Shown here piece by piece: positions 42,025 to 50,113 of a stretch of DNA of 64,000 nucleotides; position 1 is the first letter of the stretch; the number at the start of each line of letters is the position of its first letter. Under the pieces are notes generated by a model that saw only the letters and a program-made list of their open reading frames with translations, searched no databases and was not told the origin of the DNA. Source of the stretch: DASRDU01 sp035560235 (GTDB lineage Bacteria; Acidobacteriota; Blastocatellia; RBC074); assembly GCA_035560235.1 (NCBI GenBank), contig DATMAG010000008.1:3537-67536 (forward strand). The letters run 5' to 3'. The translations under genes were made by a program, and so were the position numbers.

Positions 42025-43398
42025 TCAATCCCTGTCGTCATCGCTTCTGAGGCCGAAGCGTTCGGCCATGCGGTAAAGCGTGCGGCGGTCAATGCGCATG
42101 ACTTCGGCGGCGCGTGAACGATTGCCGCCGACGACTTCGAGGACGTGGCGCAGGTAGCGGCTTTCGAGTTCTTCAAGCGTGGGCAGGTCATCGTACAGCG
42201 CGGCGAGCGGCGAGCGGGCAGCCCTTGCGCGGACTTCTTCGGATTGCAGTCTGGGCGGCAGGTCTTCGGGCGCGATCTCAGAGCCGCGGGCGCGCAGGGC
42301 CGCGTATTCAACGGCTGATTCCAGCTCGCGCACGTTGCCAGGCCAGTCATAAGCCGTCAGCACTTTGATGGTGTCTTCGAGAAAGCGCAGCGGGCCGCGT
42401 CCGGCGTTTTCCGCGGCGTGATGCAGAAAGCGTTCGGCGAGCAGCGGAATGTCGCTGCGGCGGTCGCGCAGCGGCGGCACCCGCAGCGTGACGACGCTCA
42501 GGCGATAGAAGAGATCTTCGCGGAAGTTTTTTGCGGCGACTTCCTGTTCAAGTTCACGATTGGTCGCGGCCACGACGCGGGCATCAACCTTTGTCGTGCG
42601 GGCAGCGCCGACGCGGCGAATCTCTTTCTCCTGAAGCGCGCGCAGCAGCTTGACCTGCAGGGCCTGCGACGTTTCGCCAATCTCGTCGAGAAAGAGCGTG
42701 CCGCCTTCGGCCTCCTCCCATAATCCTCTGCGGTCTGCCGCAGCGCCGGTGAACGAGCCTTTGACGTGACCGAAGAGTTCGGCTTCGAGCAGCGTTTCCG
42801 CAAGCGCGCCGCAGTTGACCGGCACGAACGGGCCTGCGGCGCGCGCGCTGTGCTGATGAATGGCGCGGGCAATCAGCTCCTTGCCGGTGCCTGATTCGCC
42901 GATGATCAGCACGGTCGAACGCGACGGCGCAACGCGGGCAATCTCCTTGTAAAGTTCCAGCATTGCCGGAGAGCGTCCGACGAGACCCGTCTGTTCATAC
43001 TGCGCCGAGAGCGAATCGGGCAGTGCCTCGCGGCTCTTTTCCGCGCCGCGTTCGAGTGCGCGTTTGACGGTGCCGATGATTTCCTGAACCTTGAATGGCT
43101 TCGAGATGATGTCCCACGCGCCTTCGCGTGAGGCAGTGACGGTGGTGTCGAGCGTGCCGAAGCCGGTGATGAGAATGACCGGGCACTGATCGCGCAACCG
43201 GCGCAGCAGATCAATGCCCGAGAGTTCGGCTTCGAGATTGATGTCGCTCACCAGCAGGTCGAATTTCTCGCGCGCGGCGAGTTCGAGCGCCTGCTGCGGC
43301 GTCTGCGCCGTTTCGGTACTCCAGCCCTGTGTGGTGAAGAGTTCACGCAGCAGATTGCATGAGGCGCGATCATCATCAATGACCAGAATGCGTTTCAT
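42025..43398 (-). CDS. NtrC-family sigma-54-dependent response regulator
   Basis: The 457-residue protein starts at 'MKRILVIDDDRASC', with phospho-acceptor D52 ('LLVSDINLEAE'). The AAA+ domain has Walker A 'GESGTGKELIARAIH', the sigma-54-contacting loop as GSFTGA (Ser for the usual Ala), Walker B 'GGTLFLDEIGE' and 'PLRDRRSDIPLLAERFL'. A Fis-type helix-turn-helix ends it ('GGNRSRAAEVMRIDRRTLYR'). It activates sigma-54 promoters with energy from ATP, controlled by the kinase encoded upstream. There is no ribosome site: a long inverted repeat ends 6 nt before the ATG. Confidence 0.94.
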   Translation of the reverse strand: MKRILVIDDDRASCNLLRELFTTQGWSTETAQTPQQALELAAREKFDLLVSDINLEAELSGIDLLRRLRDQCPVILITGFGTLDTTVTASREGAWDIISKPFKVQEIIGTVKRALERGAEKSREALPDSLSAQYEQTGLVGRSPAMLELYKEIARVAPSRSTVLIIGESGTGKELIARAIHQHSARAAGPFVPVNCGALAETLLEAELFGHVKGSFTGAAADRRGLWEEAEGGTLFLDEIGETSQALQVKLLRALQEKEIRRVGAARTTKVDARVVAATNRELEQEVAAKNFREDLFYRLSVVTLRVPPLRDRRSDIPLLAERFLHHAAENAGRGPLRFLEDTIKVLTAYDWPGNVRELESAVEYAALRARGSEIAPEDLPPRLQSEEVRARAARSPLAALYDDLPTLEELESRYLRHVLEVVGGNRSRAAEVMRIDRRTLYRMAERFGLRSDDDRD

Positions 43399-43404
43399 GA
43401 AAAT

Positions 43405-43519
43405 CAAAAGGCAAAAGGCAGAAATCAAAGGGCAAAAGTTCGGCACATTTTCTTTTCAATTTGAAAATCCCGCTTCTGCTTCCCGCTTTTGCCCTTTGAT
43501 TTCTGCCTTTTGCCTTTTG
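43405..43519. repeat. Perfect 34-bp inverted repeat of GGCAAAA words
   Basis: Arms 43405-43438 and 43486-43519 are exact reverse complements over 34 bp with a 47-nt spacer. The arms consist of the words CAAAAGG, CAAAAGGCAGAAAT and CAAAGGGCAAAAG. The repeat lies between a kinase gene and its response-regulator gene on the same transcript, so the mRNA would carry a strong hairpin directly before the regulator's start codon. Confidence 0.95.
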
Positions 43520-43535
43520 CCTTTATTTCCGGGCC

Positions 43536-45107
43536 TCAGGTTCCGGCGACGGGAAAGCGCAGCCTGAAGCTGGTGCCTTTGCCCGGCTCGCTTTCGACTT
43601 CGATTTCGCCTTTGTGTTCGAGCATCACCTGTCTGACGACGACCAGACCGAGGCCTGTTCCCCGGCCCCGTTCCTTCGTGGTGTAAAGCGGATCGAAGAT
43701 GTGCGCCCGCGTTTCAGCATTCATTCCGCAGCCGGTGTCAGTGATTTCAACCAGAATATGCGGGCCGTGTCCGTTGCCCTCAATCGGGCCGAGCCTGCGC
43801 GTCGCAAGATGCAGACTGCCGCCGTCGGGCATGGCGTCGAGCGCGTTGTTGACCAGATTGATGAAGACCTGCTGCAGGCGATCAGCGTCACCCACAATCG
43901 GCGGCAGCGTTTTATCGAACGATTTTCCGCACTCGACGCCGCGCGCTTCGAGCGTGGGCATCGTCGCCGCGCAGATGCGTTCGAGCAGCTGGTTCAGATC
44001 AAGCGGCACGAGTTCGGCTGATTCCATGCGGGTGCGGTCGAGCATCTGGCGAACGATGCGTTCAATGCGGTCAATCTGCTCGCTGATGATTTCGGTGCGC
44101 GCATCCGCCGATTCAGGATCCTTGTAAAGTTCATCGCGCAGCAGCTGCACGTGACAGCTGATCAGGTTGAGCGGAGTGCCGACTTCGTGCGCGAACTTGG
44201 CGGCGGTCTGTCCGGCGGCAGCCAGGCGTTCGAGCTGCGTCAGGCGGCGCGAGGTCTGCCACAGTTCAAGGTTGGTCGCTTCAAGCTCTTCGTTGCGCTG
44301 CTGCAGCTGTGCCGTGGCTTCGCGCACCCGTTCACGCAGAATCTCCTGCTGTCGTTCGCGTTCGCTCGTCATTTCGTGGATGCGTCCGAGCAGGCTGTTG
44401 AATTTCTGCGTCAGCCGTCCGATCTCGTCCAGCGGTCGCGCCGGAGCCTGCACATCAAGCTCACCGGCCCTGGCGCGCGTGATGACTTCAAGCAGCCCTT
44501 CAATCGGGCGATAGACCAGTTGCCTAAAGAGCAGGTAAGTCGAAAGCGTAATCAGGGCAACGGCTGTCAGAGCCAGCCACAGAGCGCTGCGGGCATAACT
44601 CAGCACCACTGTCGGCAGATCATCGAGCCGTTCGATGACCTCGACAGCTCCGGTGATCTGTCCCGGCCCGGGAATGGGAGCATAGACGTGATAATGCGAA
44701 TCATTCGGGCCTGAATAATTCTCACTCATGATTTCAGCCACCTGGCCGGAACGCAGCGTGGGCTGGACGTCGGCAGGAATCGCTTCTGCCGGAATGCTCT
44801 CAGGAGCTGCCACCTGGACGACAAATGTGTCGGCGGCGAGCTTCCAGACGCGCACGCCGACGATTCCCGGACGCCCGCCACGAATCAGTTTCGCCGCCCG
44901 GATGAAGTCTTCATCGGCCTGTGGTGAAGGCAGGTCAGTAATGTGTCCGGCCAGATTGACGGCCCACAACCGCGCCCGCTCCTTCTGATCTTCATGCACT
45001 ACGTCAACCACCCGCGCACTGATCGTCACGAGCGCGGCAATCAGCACCGCGACCGTAATAGTCGAGGCCAGCAGCGTGGTTTTGGTATGCAGTTTCAACG
45101 GATACAC
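43536..45107 (-). CDS. NtrB-like sensor histidine kinase with HAMP domain
   Basis: The 523-residue kinase has a membrane segment at about 11-31, a periplasmic sensor region to about 172, and a second segment at about 173-194. HAMP (about 195-248), a coiled coil (about 248-295) and HisKA with H308 ('AAKFAHEVGTPLNLISCH') follow. The HATPase_c domain has 'VFINLVNNALDAMPDGGSLH', 'DTGCGMNAE' and 'GRGTGLGLVVVRQ'. It starts at a GTG; no in-frame ATG exists nearby. It phosphorylates the NtrC-type regulator encoded next. Confidence 0.93.
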   Translation of the reverse strand: MYPLKLHTKTTLLASTITVAVLIAALVTISARVVDVVHEDQKERARLWAVNLAGHITDLPSPQADEDFIRAAKLIRGGRPGIVGVRVWKLAADTFVVQVAAPESIPAEAIPADVQPTLRSGQVAEIMSENYSGPNDSHYHVYAPIPGPGQITGAVEVIERLDDLPTVVLSYARSALWLALTAVALITLSTYLLFRQLVYRPIEGLLEVITRARAGELDVQAPARPLDEIGRLTQKFNSLLGRIHEMTSERERQQEILRERVREATAQLQQRNEELEATNLELWQTSRRLTQLERLAAAGQTAAKFAHEVGTPLNLISCHVQLLRDELYKDPESADARTEIISEQIDRIERIVRQMLDRTRMESAELVPLDLNQLLERICAATMPTLEARGVECGKSFDKTLPPIVGDADRLQQVFINLVNNALDAMPDGGSLHLATRRLGPIEGNGHGPHILVEITDTGCGMNAETRAHIFDPLYTTKERGRGTGLGLVVVRQVMLEHKGEIEVESEPGKGTSFRLRFPVAGT

Positions 45108-45456
45108 GCCCCCATCGTACCAGACTGATCCGTTGAGTTTGAGAGCAAGCGTGGTGCCAGGAATAAAAAGCTGTCAGCAGTTGCAGCATCAGGACACGGG
45201 ACGCACGAAACAGAAAGATGCCCGGGCATTGAATTTTTATTGCCCGGCCCGGCTGCGCCGCCTGTCCCGGACTGCGGCCCTGGTCTGCTCAGGCGAATGT
45301 CAAATATGTACATCGTCTGCCGTGGTGTGGCGAAAACGTCACTCCCGGACGGCGTTCCGGAGCGACTCTCAGCGCGCTGCCTGAAATGATTTTCGCCCTG
45401 ATTTGACAGGGCTTTCCGCCTCGTCGCGCAGTTGCCTGGCCGCGTCTTCACAACTC

Positions 45457-45471
45457 TGGCACTGTCGTTGC
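45457..45471 (+). promoter_or_regulatory. Sigma-54-type promoter
   Basis: TGGCAC-N5-TTGC fits the -24/-12 consensus, with GG and GC separated by exactly 10 nt. The site is also an inverted repeat (CTGGCA/TGCCAG), so the minus strand retains GG-N10-GC with a poorer consensus. The nearest genes are the NtrB/NtrC-type pair on the minus strand and the MprF-like gene on the plus strand. Confidence 0.5.
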
Positions 45472-45481
45472 CAGGTGGTCA

Positions 45482-45620
45482 GGGCAGCGGCGGGTCAAGA
45501 GGCTGCTGCCGCAGCATAGAAGGACCCGGGTGGCCGGGTAAGGCGATCAGTTTCAGACCATCAGGGAGCAGAGACTGATCACCACAGGCCCGGTTACCGG
45601 TAATCAGCAACACAGGAGTC
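45482..45620 (+). ncRNA. Structured stretch downstream of the sigma-54 site, candidate leader or small RNA
   Basis: Consecutive hairpins can be drawn: GGCAGC/GCTGCC (45483-45510), CCCGG/CCGGG around 45525-45538, and a 10-bp helix GATCAGTTTC/GAGACTGATC with one G-U pair (45545-45580). It could be the 5' leader of the MprF-like transcript or a separate RNA. There is no conservation evidence. Confidence 0.25.
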
Positions 45621-45708
45621 AGAAATTATCGCAGCAATCGCGGAGGGTTTTTACAGCCCACACATTCGGGAAGCGGAAATTCTTCCCGAATAATCGTCGG
45701 TGATATTT

Positions 45709-45810
45709 TCCACGAAGATCACGAAGATCACGGAGCGAGTAATGGCGTGAGGGGAAACGGTAGCGACCACACTGTTGCTTGCGCTCCGTGATCTTCGTGA
45801 TCTTCGTGGA
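45709..45810. repeat. Perfect 29-bp inverted repeat of CACGAAGAT words
   Basis: Arms 45709-45737 and 45782-45810 are exact reverse complements over 29 bp with a 44-nt spacer. Each arm repeats ATCACGAAG. The right arm ends 16 nt before the ATG of the MprF-like gene. Confidence 0.95.
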
Positions 45811-45826
45811 TTTTTGATTTTTACGG

Positions 45827-47581
45827 ATGTATCGCACAGCTTCTGACACCAGACTGCCGGACTCGGAACTGCCGCCGGAACACGACCCGGCAGAAAGTCT
45901 CAGCCAGCCGGAAACCAGTTCGCGGAAGCGGTGGGCAAGACTTGTGTTCAGACGCCGGACGCTGATCTGGCTCATCACCCTGGTCACGCTCGGCAGCGGC
46001 ATCATCAATCTCTGGCTGGTGATGACGCCGCCGCACCGCGCGCACCGCGGACGGCTGCAGCATCTGGTGCCGCTTGAATTCTTTCAGTTCCCGCGCTCCT
46101 TTCAACTCCTCATCGGCTTTGCGCTGATCGTTTCAGCCGTCAACATCTACAAACGCAAGCAGCGCGCCTATCAGCTTGTGCTGGCGCTCTCGGCGCTCTC
46201 GTTCGTGCTGCATCTGGGGCCGCGCCAGGATTACGGACAGGCGCTGCTGGCGCTGCTGCTGGCCGGAGTGCTGATCCCCGCGCACCGCAGTTTCACCGTG
46301 CGCAGCAGTCCGCCCGACTGGCGCGGCGTGCTGGTGCGCACACTGATCGCCACGCTGGCCGCCTTCGGTTACGGAGTCGGCGGCTTCTGGCTGCTCGACC
46401 GGCGACAGTTCGGCCTCAATTTCAACTGGGCAGACTCGATTCGTCGCACGCTGCTCTTTCTGACCTTCATCGGTGACGCGCACCTGGCGCCGCACACGCG
46501 TTACGCCGCCTGGTTTCTCGATTCGCTTTATGTCATCAGCGCGGCAGCGATCCTGTATGTCGGCTTCGCGCTCTTTCGTCCGATCATTTACCGCTTTCAT
46601 ACGCTGCCGCACGAACGCACGCGGGCGCAGGCCATCGCGGGACAGTACGGGCGCACGGCGCTCGATTATTTCAAGCTCTGGCCGGACAAATCGTATTTCT
46701 TCAGCGCTTCGGGCCGCAGCTTCGTGGCTTATCGCGTGGCGGCGAATTTTGCCATCGCGCTGGCCGATCCGGTCGGGCCGGTCGATGAACTCGCCGCCAC
46801 GGTGCGGCAGTTCCGTCGCTACTGTGAGGACAACGGCTGGGCCGTCGCGGTTCATCAGGTGATGCCGGATTTCCTGCCGATCTATCAGCGGCTCGGGTTC
46901 AAAAAGCTGAAGGTGGGCGATGAGGCGATTGTTGATCTGGCCCGGTTCAATCTGGATGGCAAGTCGAACAAGAAGCTGCGCCACTGTCTCAATCACTTCG
47001 AGAAATCGGGCTTTCGCATTCATTACTGCCCGGCGCCGCTCGGCGATGAGCTGATCAGGCGGTTGCGCGAGGTTTCGGACGACTGGCTGAAGCTGCCGGG
47101 CCGCCGCGAGCGCACCTTCACGCTCGGCTGCTTCGATCCGCATTACGTGCGCTCAACGCCCGTCGTTACGGTCGAGGATCAGACCGGGCGCATTCTTGCC
47201 TTCGTCAACATCATCCCGTCATTTCATCCGGGCGAAGCGACCTTCGATCTGATGCGGCATCGCGTGGATGCGCCGAACGCGGTGATGGACTTTCTGCTGC
47301 TGAAGCTGATTCAGCAGGTCAGACAGCAGGGGTTCACGCGGCTCAATCTGGGGATGGCTCCGATGGGCGGCTTTCAGGATCACGAGGCTGCCTCTTCAAC
47401 CGAGAAGGCGCTGCACCTGTTCTTTCAGCGCATGACTTTTCTCTTCAGCTTCGGCGGGCTGCGCGCCTACAAGGCCAAATTCGCTGACACCTGGGAGCCG
47501 CGTTATCTGCTTTACCGCAACGTCGCAGATCTGCCGAAGCTGGGAATTGCGCTGAGCAAATTGTCAGAACTGAGTGACTGA
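45827..47581 (+). CDS. MprF-like phosphatidylglycerol lysyltransferase-type membrane protein
   Basis: The 584-residue protein has six or so membrane segments in its first 255 residues. A soluble DUF2156 aminoacyl-phosphatidylglycerol synthase domain follows (about 270-570): 'YGRTALDYFKLWPDKSYFFS', 'AIALADPVGPVDELAATVRQ', 'YQRLGFKKLKVGDEAIVDLA' and 'LNLGMAPMGGFQDHEAASST'. MprF-type enzymes attach lysine or alanine from aminoacyl-tRNA to phosphatidylglycerol, lowering membrane negative charge. The flippase half is encoded by the next gene, 9 nt downstream. No ribosome site precedes the ATG; an inverted repeat occupies that place. Confidence 0.9.
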   Translation: MYRTASDTRLPDSELPPEHDPAESLSQPETSSRKRWARLVFRRRTLIWLITLVTLGSGIINLWLVMTPPHRAHRGRLQHLVPLEFFQFPRSFQLLIGFALIVSAVNIYKRKQRAYQLVLALSALSFVLHLGPRQDYGQALLALLLAGVLIPAHRSFTVRSSPPDWRGVLVRTLIATLAAFGYGVGGFWLLDRRQFGLNFNWADSIRRTLLFLTFIGDAHLAPHTRYAAWFLDSLYVISAAAILYVGFALFRPIIYRFHTLPHERTRAQAIAGQYGRTALDYFKLWPDKSYFFSASGRSFVAYRVAANFAIALADPVGPVDELAATVRQFRRYCEDNGWAVAVHQVMPDFLPIYQRLGFKKLKVGDEAIVDLARFNLDGKSNKKLRHCLNHFEKSGFRIHYCPAPLGDELIRRLREVSDDWLKLPGRRERTFTLGCFDPHYVRSTPVVTVEDQTGRILAFVNIIPSFHPGEATFDLMRHRVDAPNAVMDFLLLKLIQQVRQQGFTRLNLGMAPMGGFQDHEAASSTEKALHLFFQRMTFLFSFGGLRAYKAKFADTWEPRYLLYRNVADLPKLGIALSKLSELSD

Positions 47582-47590
47582 GTGAGCGCC

Positions 47591-48640
47591 ATGGATCAGA
47601 CCGCAACTGTGAAAGGCGAATATTCCACAACAGCGCCGTCACTGAAGCCCGCCCGCGGCTTCCGTCTGCTCCATTCCGCGCTCGGTTATCTGTTTGCCGC
47701 AGCCGGGCTGATCTGGGTGCTGCACGATCTTCATCCGGCGCAGCTCATCGGTCAGTTGCAGCACGTCAACTGGTGGTGGATTGTGGCCGGGATGCTGTGC
47801 GACGTGACGAGTTACACCTGTCAGGGCTGGCGCTGGAAGCTGCTGCTCAGACCTGCCGGTGAAATCTCCGCGCTCAGAGCAGTGCAGGCGGTTTATACGG
47901 GCCTCTTTGTCAACGAAGTGCTGCCGATGCGCGCAGGTGAACTCGTGCGCGCTTATCTGGCAGCGCGCTGGACGGGCGCGACGATGCTGACGGTCGTGCC
48001 TTCGATGGTCGTCGAGCGGCTCTTTGACGGATTGTGGATGGCCATCGGCATCGGGCTGACGGCCTGTTTCATTCCGCTGCCGCGCGATCTGCAGGCGACG
48101 GCTCAGGCGCTCGGCCTCGTCGTGGTGCTGGCAGCGGCGTTGTTTGTCTGGCTGGCCTTTCGCAGACCGCGTTCAGTCGCTGTTTCTTCGCCTCAGCCGG
48201 GCTGGCGACTCTGGCGAATGATCGCTGCGCTGCCTGAACGCCTGAGCAGCGCACTCAGCGGCTTCGGGCGCACGCGGGCCTTTTATTTTTCATTCGCTCT
48301 TTCGCTCGCGTTTCTGCTGCTGCAGATGCTTGCGTTCTGGATGGTGATGATCGGTTACGGGCTGCGCGCCTCGTTCTGGATCGGGATGGTCGTCTTTCTG
48401 ATCGTGCATCTGAGCACGGCGATTCCGAGCGCGCCGGGCAATGCGGGGTCATATCAGTTTTTCACGGTCATCGGGCTGACGCTGTTCGGCGTGGACAAGG
48501 CGCTGGCGACGGGCTTTTCGCTCGTGGTCTTCGTGCTGCTGACGCTGCCGCTCATCACAGTCGGATTCCTCGCGCTCAGCCGCAGCGGAATGACGCTGCA
48601 TTCAATCCGGCAGGAGATCGGCGCGACAATGGCGCGATGA
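47591..48640 (+). CDS. LPG_synthase_TM/YbhN-family membrane flippase-like protein
   Basis: The 349-residue protein has about eight membrane segments and the family motifs 'WWIVAGMLCDVTSYTCQGWR', 'AVQAVYTGLFVNEVLPMRAG', 'ELVRAYLAARW' and 'AIPSAPGNAGSYQFFTVIGL'. This is the lysylphosphatidylglycerol flippase domain found at the N-terminus of MprF (UPF0104). With the preceding synthase it would rebuild a complete MprF from two proteins. I chose the ATG at 47591 over a GTG three codons earlier. Its stop overlaps a possible upstream ATG of the TolC gene. Confidence 0.9.
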   Translation: MDQTATVKGEYSTTAPSLKPARGFRLLHSALGYLFAAAGLIWVLHDLHPAQLIGQLQHVNWWWIVAGMLCDVTSYTCQGWRWKLLLRPAGEISALRAVQAVYTGLFVNEVLPMRAGELVRAYLAARWTGATMLTVVPSMVVERLFDGLWMAIGIGLTACFIPLPRDLQATAQALGLVVVLAAALFVWLAFRRPRSVAVSSPQPGWRLWRMIAALPERLSSALSGFGRTRAFYFSFALSLAFLLLQMLAFWMVMIGYGLRASFWIGMVVFLIVHLSTAIPSAPGNAGSYQFFTVIGLTLFGVDKALATGFSLVVFVLLTLPLITVGFLALSRSGMTLHSIRQEIGATMAR

Positions 48641-48669
48641 AGAATTACCGGAGTTCAGGAGAGTTGAGT

Positions 48670-50112
48670 ATGAGTGCAGGAGAAGTTCTGCGCAGTTTCG
48701 GACATCACGCTGCATTTTTACTGCTGACCTTTTTGCTGTCTTCATTCACCGCTTCAGCGCAGACCGTTGTACCACAGGCGCAGACGCCCGCGATTCCGCA
48801 TCGCCTGACGCTCGCTGAAGCCGAACAACTGCTGCTGCAGCGCAACCTCGCCATTACTGCTGCGCGCTATCAGATTGACGCGAACCGCGCTGCCCGCCTG
48901 ATCGCGAGTTACAAGCCCAACCCGGTGCTGACCGTCGGCGCGGAGCAGTTTGCGCTCAACGGCAATTTCTTTCATAACCTCGTGCGCACTGATCCGAATC
49001 AGGCGGCGGCTTCGACTTACACGGTGCGTGTGGACAAGGTAATCGAACGCGGCGGCAAGCGCGAACTGCGCACCGAACAGGCCGAGGCTCAGCTCAAGGC
49101 CGCTGAAGCGCAGATGCTCGACGCGCTGCGCACGCAGCTTTTTCAGCTTCGTCAGGCTTTCACGACGGCCACGCTCGCGCGCGAAAACCTGCTGCTCGCT
49201 GAAGCGACCCGGCAGCAGTACGAACAGACGGCGAAGCTGACCGAGATCAGAGTCGAGAACGGCGACCTCGCGGGCGTTGAAGTCTTTCGCGTGCGCGCCG
49301 GACTGCTGCAATACGAACAGGCCGTCCTGCAGGCGCGCACGAGTTATGAACAGTCGGTGCGCGATGTATTGAACCTGCTCGGCGCAAAGGCCGATCAGGT
49401 CGCTCCGGCCACAAAGGAAGTCGCAGCAGCAGGCGGCGAAGTTCGCTTTGAGAAGGCTTCGCTCAATCGTGCCGTCAGCCCCGAGCAGAGTCAGTGGCCC
49501 GATTCGCTGCGCACTGCGCCGCTCGAAATTGCCGGAACCTTCGATGATCGTCAGGTGACTTATTCGCTGACCGAGCTGCGGCAGATGGCGCTCAGTGAAC
49601 GGCCCGACGTGCAGGCGGCGCGGCATCTGTTTGAGGCTGCCGGGCACGGCGTCGCGCTTGCCCGCGCGCAGCGCACGCGCGACATTTCGGTCGGCGTTGA
49701 ATATCAGCACGTCGGTTCAGACAGCAGCGTGGGCGCGACGATGTCCATTCCGCTTTTTGTTCACAACAATCATCTGGCCGAAGCCGCGCAGGCCGAGGCG
49801 CTGCAGAAATCCGCTGAAGCTCAGTTGCGGCAGGCCGAAACGCAGGCGGTCACGGATGTCGAGAAAGCGTATCAGGCATATCTGACCGCGCGGCGCACGC
49901 TCGAACTTTACAGTTCGCAGAACCTGACGCAGATGGAGAAGCTGCGCAGCATCGCGGCCTTCAGTTTCAGGGAAGGCGCGTCAAGCCTGCTCGAACTGCT
50001 CGACGCTCAGCGTTCATACAATCAGGCGATCACCGCTTACAACCAGGCCCGGGCCGATTATCAGATGAGTCTCTGGCAGCTTGAACAGGCGGTCGGGAAA
50101 CCGCTGCGCTGA
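48670..50112 (+). CDS. TolC/CzcC-family outer-membrane efflux channel
   Basis: The 480-residue protein starts at the ATG with AGGAGAG 6 nt upstream (an ATG at 48637 lacks one). It has a signal peptide ending 'TASAQ' and two OEP domains of long helical coiled coils, such as 'AEAQLKAAEAQMLDALRTQL' and 'AEAAQAEALQKSAEAQLRQA', with the typical 'EGASSLLELLDAQRSYNQAI' near the C-terminus. It should be the outer-membrane exit duct shared by the two RND pumps downstream. The order channel-adaptor-pump matches czcCBA. Confidence 0.92.
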   Translation: MSAGEVLRSFGHHAAFLLLTFLLSSFTASAQTVVPQAQTPAIPHRLTLAEAEQLLLQRNLAITAARYQIDANRAARLIASYKPNPVLTVGAEQFALNGNFFHNLVRTDPNQAAASTYTVRVDKVIERGGKRELRTEQAEAQLKAAEAQMLDALRTQLFQLRQAFTTATLARENLLLAEATRQQYEQTAKLTEIRVENGDLAGVEVFRVRAGLLQYEQAVLQARTSYEQSVRDVLNLLGAKADQVAPATKEVAAAGGEVRFEKASLNRAVSPEQSQWPDSLRTAPLEIAGTFDDRQVTYSLTELRQMALSERPDVQAARHLFEAAGHGVALARAQRTRDISVGVEYQHVGSDSSVGATMSIPLFVHNNHLAEAAQAEALQKSAEAQLRQAETQAVTDVEKAYQAYLTARRTLELYSSQNLTQMEKLRSIAAFSFREGASSLLELLDAQRSYNQAITAYNQARADYQMSLWQLEQAVGKPLR

Positions 50113-50113
50113 G

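Larger units (their letters stand above)
45108..45826. other. Long intergenic region with regulatory structure
   Basis: These 719 bp between divergent genes hold no convincing protein gene. They contain a sigma-54-type promoter, a structured stretch and an inverted repeat, all listed separately. A further perfect 10-bp hairpin (ATTCGGGAAG/CTTCCCGAAT, 45664-45691) lies between the last two. Confidence 0.6.

Noticed and set aside
45095..45451. 118-codon minus-strand open frame
   Set aside because: It begins in the gap upstream of the kinase and overlaps its start; low-complexity composition, no ribosome site and no family match.
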